This document shows, piece after piece, positions 62,742 to 64,000 of a stretch of DNA of 64,000 bases. Origin of the DNA: Hofstenia miamia (Eukaryota; Xenacoelomorpha; Acoela; Hofsteniidae); contig CABFPE010000077.1 of NCBI GenBank assembly GCA_900660155.1, forward strand, positions 1,499,041 through 1,563,040, in the 5' to 3' direction. The notes under the pieces were generated by a model, which made no database searches, was not told the DNA's origin, and worked only from the letters and a program-made list of their open reading frames with translations. The first letter of the stretch is position 1; each line of letters starts with the position of its first letter. The translations under genes were made by a program, and so were the position numbers.

Positions 62742-63999
62742 ATTTACAGACGTGTTTCAGTTTACCCAGTTTTGCCATGCATTTAGTCGTTTTGATGAAC
62801 CTATTTTAAACTGATGGGCAAGTAGGTTCTCTTTTTGAAATCTTTTGAAAGATTTAATGTTTGGGGCTTTTTTGATGTTTATATCAAGACTGTTCCATAA
62901 TTTCGTCACAGTTACTGCAAAAGATGTATTCAATTTCTAATATCTTGTTGTAATTCCTCTCTGAATTCCCCCAGTTTTAGAGCGTAAATTGTAAGTAATT
63001 ACTTCACTTAAGAAACTCGTAGATATTGATGGACTATTTATATGTTTGTAGAGTATTTCCAAGCTAGCTTGCATTATGTAGTATCTTGGAGAGAGCATTT
63101 GCAGTTGTTGTAGCTTGCTACCAGTATCCTGTTTACAAATTTGAAATAGAGTAGTTAGTGCCCAGTTGAATACAGTATTTATTCGCTCTTGATGTTCTAC
63201 ACTAATACAGTTTAGGAGTGTACATGCATACATGAATTGACTGAATACAAAGGAGTATAGAAGTTGTTTATTTTGTGATATCATCCTAATTTCCCTTAAG
63301 TAATGGACACCTGCTGCCATGTTTCTAACCTTGGACTTTATGAATTTTGTCTATGAAAAATTAGAATCGATCTCCACTCCAAGATACTTTACAAATTTGG
63401 ATTGTACAATTGGTGTGCTGTAGTTATCAACTGTTAACGAGAGATTTTTTGTTATTTGTATTTGTTCATTTGGAGCAAAGATTATGAATTGTCTTTTTAT
63501 TGTTCATAGTTAGTTTATTTTGAGAAAAATATTTTTTAATTAACCTGATGTTAGATTCTAATTGTCTTGTAGCAATTAATGCACTTTTATGTCTACTAAC
63601 AAGACATGTATCATCAGCATATTGGTATATATTGCAGGATACACTTTTTACAATGTCATTAATGTATAGTGTGAAGAGAATTGGCCCTAGCACACTACCC
63701 TGTGGGACACCCTTATTTGTATATTCATAAGTTGAATATATATTTCCCAGACGCACTCGTTGCTTTCTATTTGATATAAAGCTGCAAATCATATTTCGGG
63801 CGCTAATGTCAAAACCATAACATTGAAGCTTTCTGTCTAGAATATTAATATTCAGGCTATCAAACGCCTTGCTCAGGTCCAATAGAGCTATGGAAGAACA
63901 TACATTTCTATTTAATGCTAATCTTGTAGTCTCTGTAATTGAAAGTAAGGCATCGGTTGTGCTGAATCCGTTTCTAAATCCGAATTGGCTATCTGCAAG
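62742..63999 (-). mobile_element. 3' part of a CR1/Jockey-like LINE (non-LTR retrotransposon)
   Basis: The element runs on the minus strand and leaves the window at the right edge. It holds the C-terminal half of the reverse transcriptase protein and a 3' UTR of only about 15 bases before the simple-repeat tail. The CR1/Jockey supergroup is inferred from the QFGFRxGxST, DLSKAFD, GVPQGSVLGP and KYLGVxID blocks. The exact clade is not determined. The breaks show that it is inactive. Confidence 0.85.
62757..63999 (-). pseudogene. LINE reverse transcriptase pseudogene, 5' truncated by window edge
   Basis: This enzyme copies LINE RNA into the genome by target-primed reverse transcription. From the edge: LADSQFGFRNGFSTTDALLS, then ALLDLSKAFDSLNINILDRK (with a catalytic Asp in LDLSKAFD), GVPQGSVLGPILFTLYINDI, and YQYADDTCLVS (the YADD active site, near 63607-63621). 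The frame shifts near 63490. It continues as FVKYLGVEIDSNFS, a stop at 63351-63353, KVRNMAAGVHYLREIRMI, and a stop at 62937-62939. It ends with FAVTVTKLWNSLDINIKKAP and a natural-looking stop at 62757-62759. One frameshift and two premature stops over 414 codons indicate a fairly young but dead copy. No endonuclease part is in the window. Confidence 0.85.
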
Positions 64000-64000
64000 T

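Overview
This window looks like gene-poor, strongly AT-rich DNA from an invertebrate animal, most likely an arthropod. A crustacean such as a copepod is a guess I cannot test here. Four things support this: candidate exons with GT/AG borders set in many kilobases of non-coding DNA, many (TA)n microsatellites, a LINE, and many eroded cut-and-paste DNA transposons. I see no bacterial gene organisation, no rRNA or tRNA gene I would call, and no CRISPR array. No complete host gene is visible.

The best-supported content is mobile DNA. Much of it is short non-autonomous hAT-type elements, recognised by CAG-type terminal inverted repeats (TIRs) flanked by 8-bp target-site duplications (TSDs). Three have perfect TSDs: 28411-29544, 38324-38746 and 43811-44185. 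Four more have 6/8 or 7/8 TSDs: 17208-17606, 33904-34668, 53936-54275 and 54846-55205. A diverged relative of the last lies at about 32652-32995. Weaker candidates are 15931-16312, 52624-53008, 17769-18153, and single ends at about 691, 4179 and 62304. A piggyBac-like element flanked by TTAA lies at 47128-47859.

Autonomous relics are also present. There is a Tc1-type transposase (12770-13660), a Tc/mariner element with TIRs near 200 bp (44846-46199), a mariner-type 3' end (23780-24330), a short DDE C-terminal fragment (19755-19934), and the 3' part of a CR1/Jockey-like LINE on the minus strand that runs off the right edge (62742-63999).

Host coding sequence is sparse. The best candidate exons are 37695-37882 (+), 39579-39683 (-) and 28252-28396 (+). 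A hAT element sits six bases past the donor-side exon edge of the last one. A cluster of coding-like minus-strand segments lies at 24403-25058. None is identified with confidence. The plus-strand candidates could belong to one large gene, but their phases do not join directly.

The window holds assembly marks: a 212-base N gap inside a (TA)n tract near 53.3 kb, and two single-N joins, each with a nearly exact duplicated flank (5721-5931 and 35783-36266). Long tracts such as 5932-12769, 29553-32651 and 58144-62229 showed me nothing beyond AT-rich DNA. I found no convincing new biological system. The notable signal is the density and nesting of small hAT elements around scarce exons.
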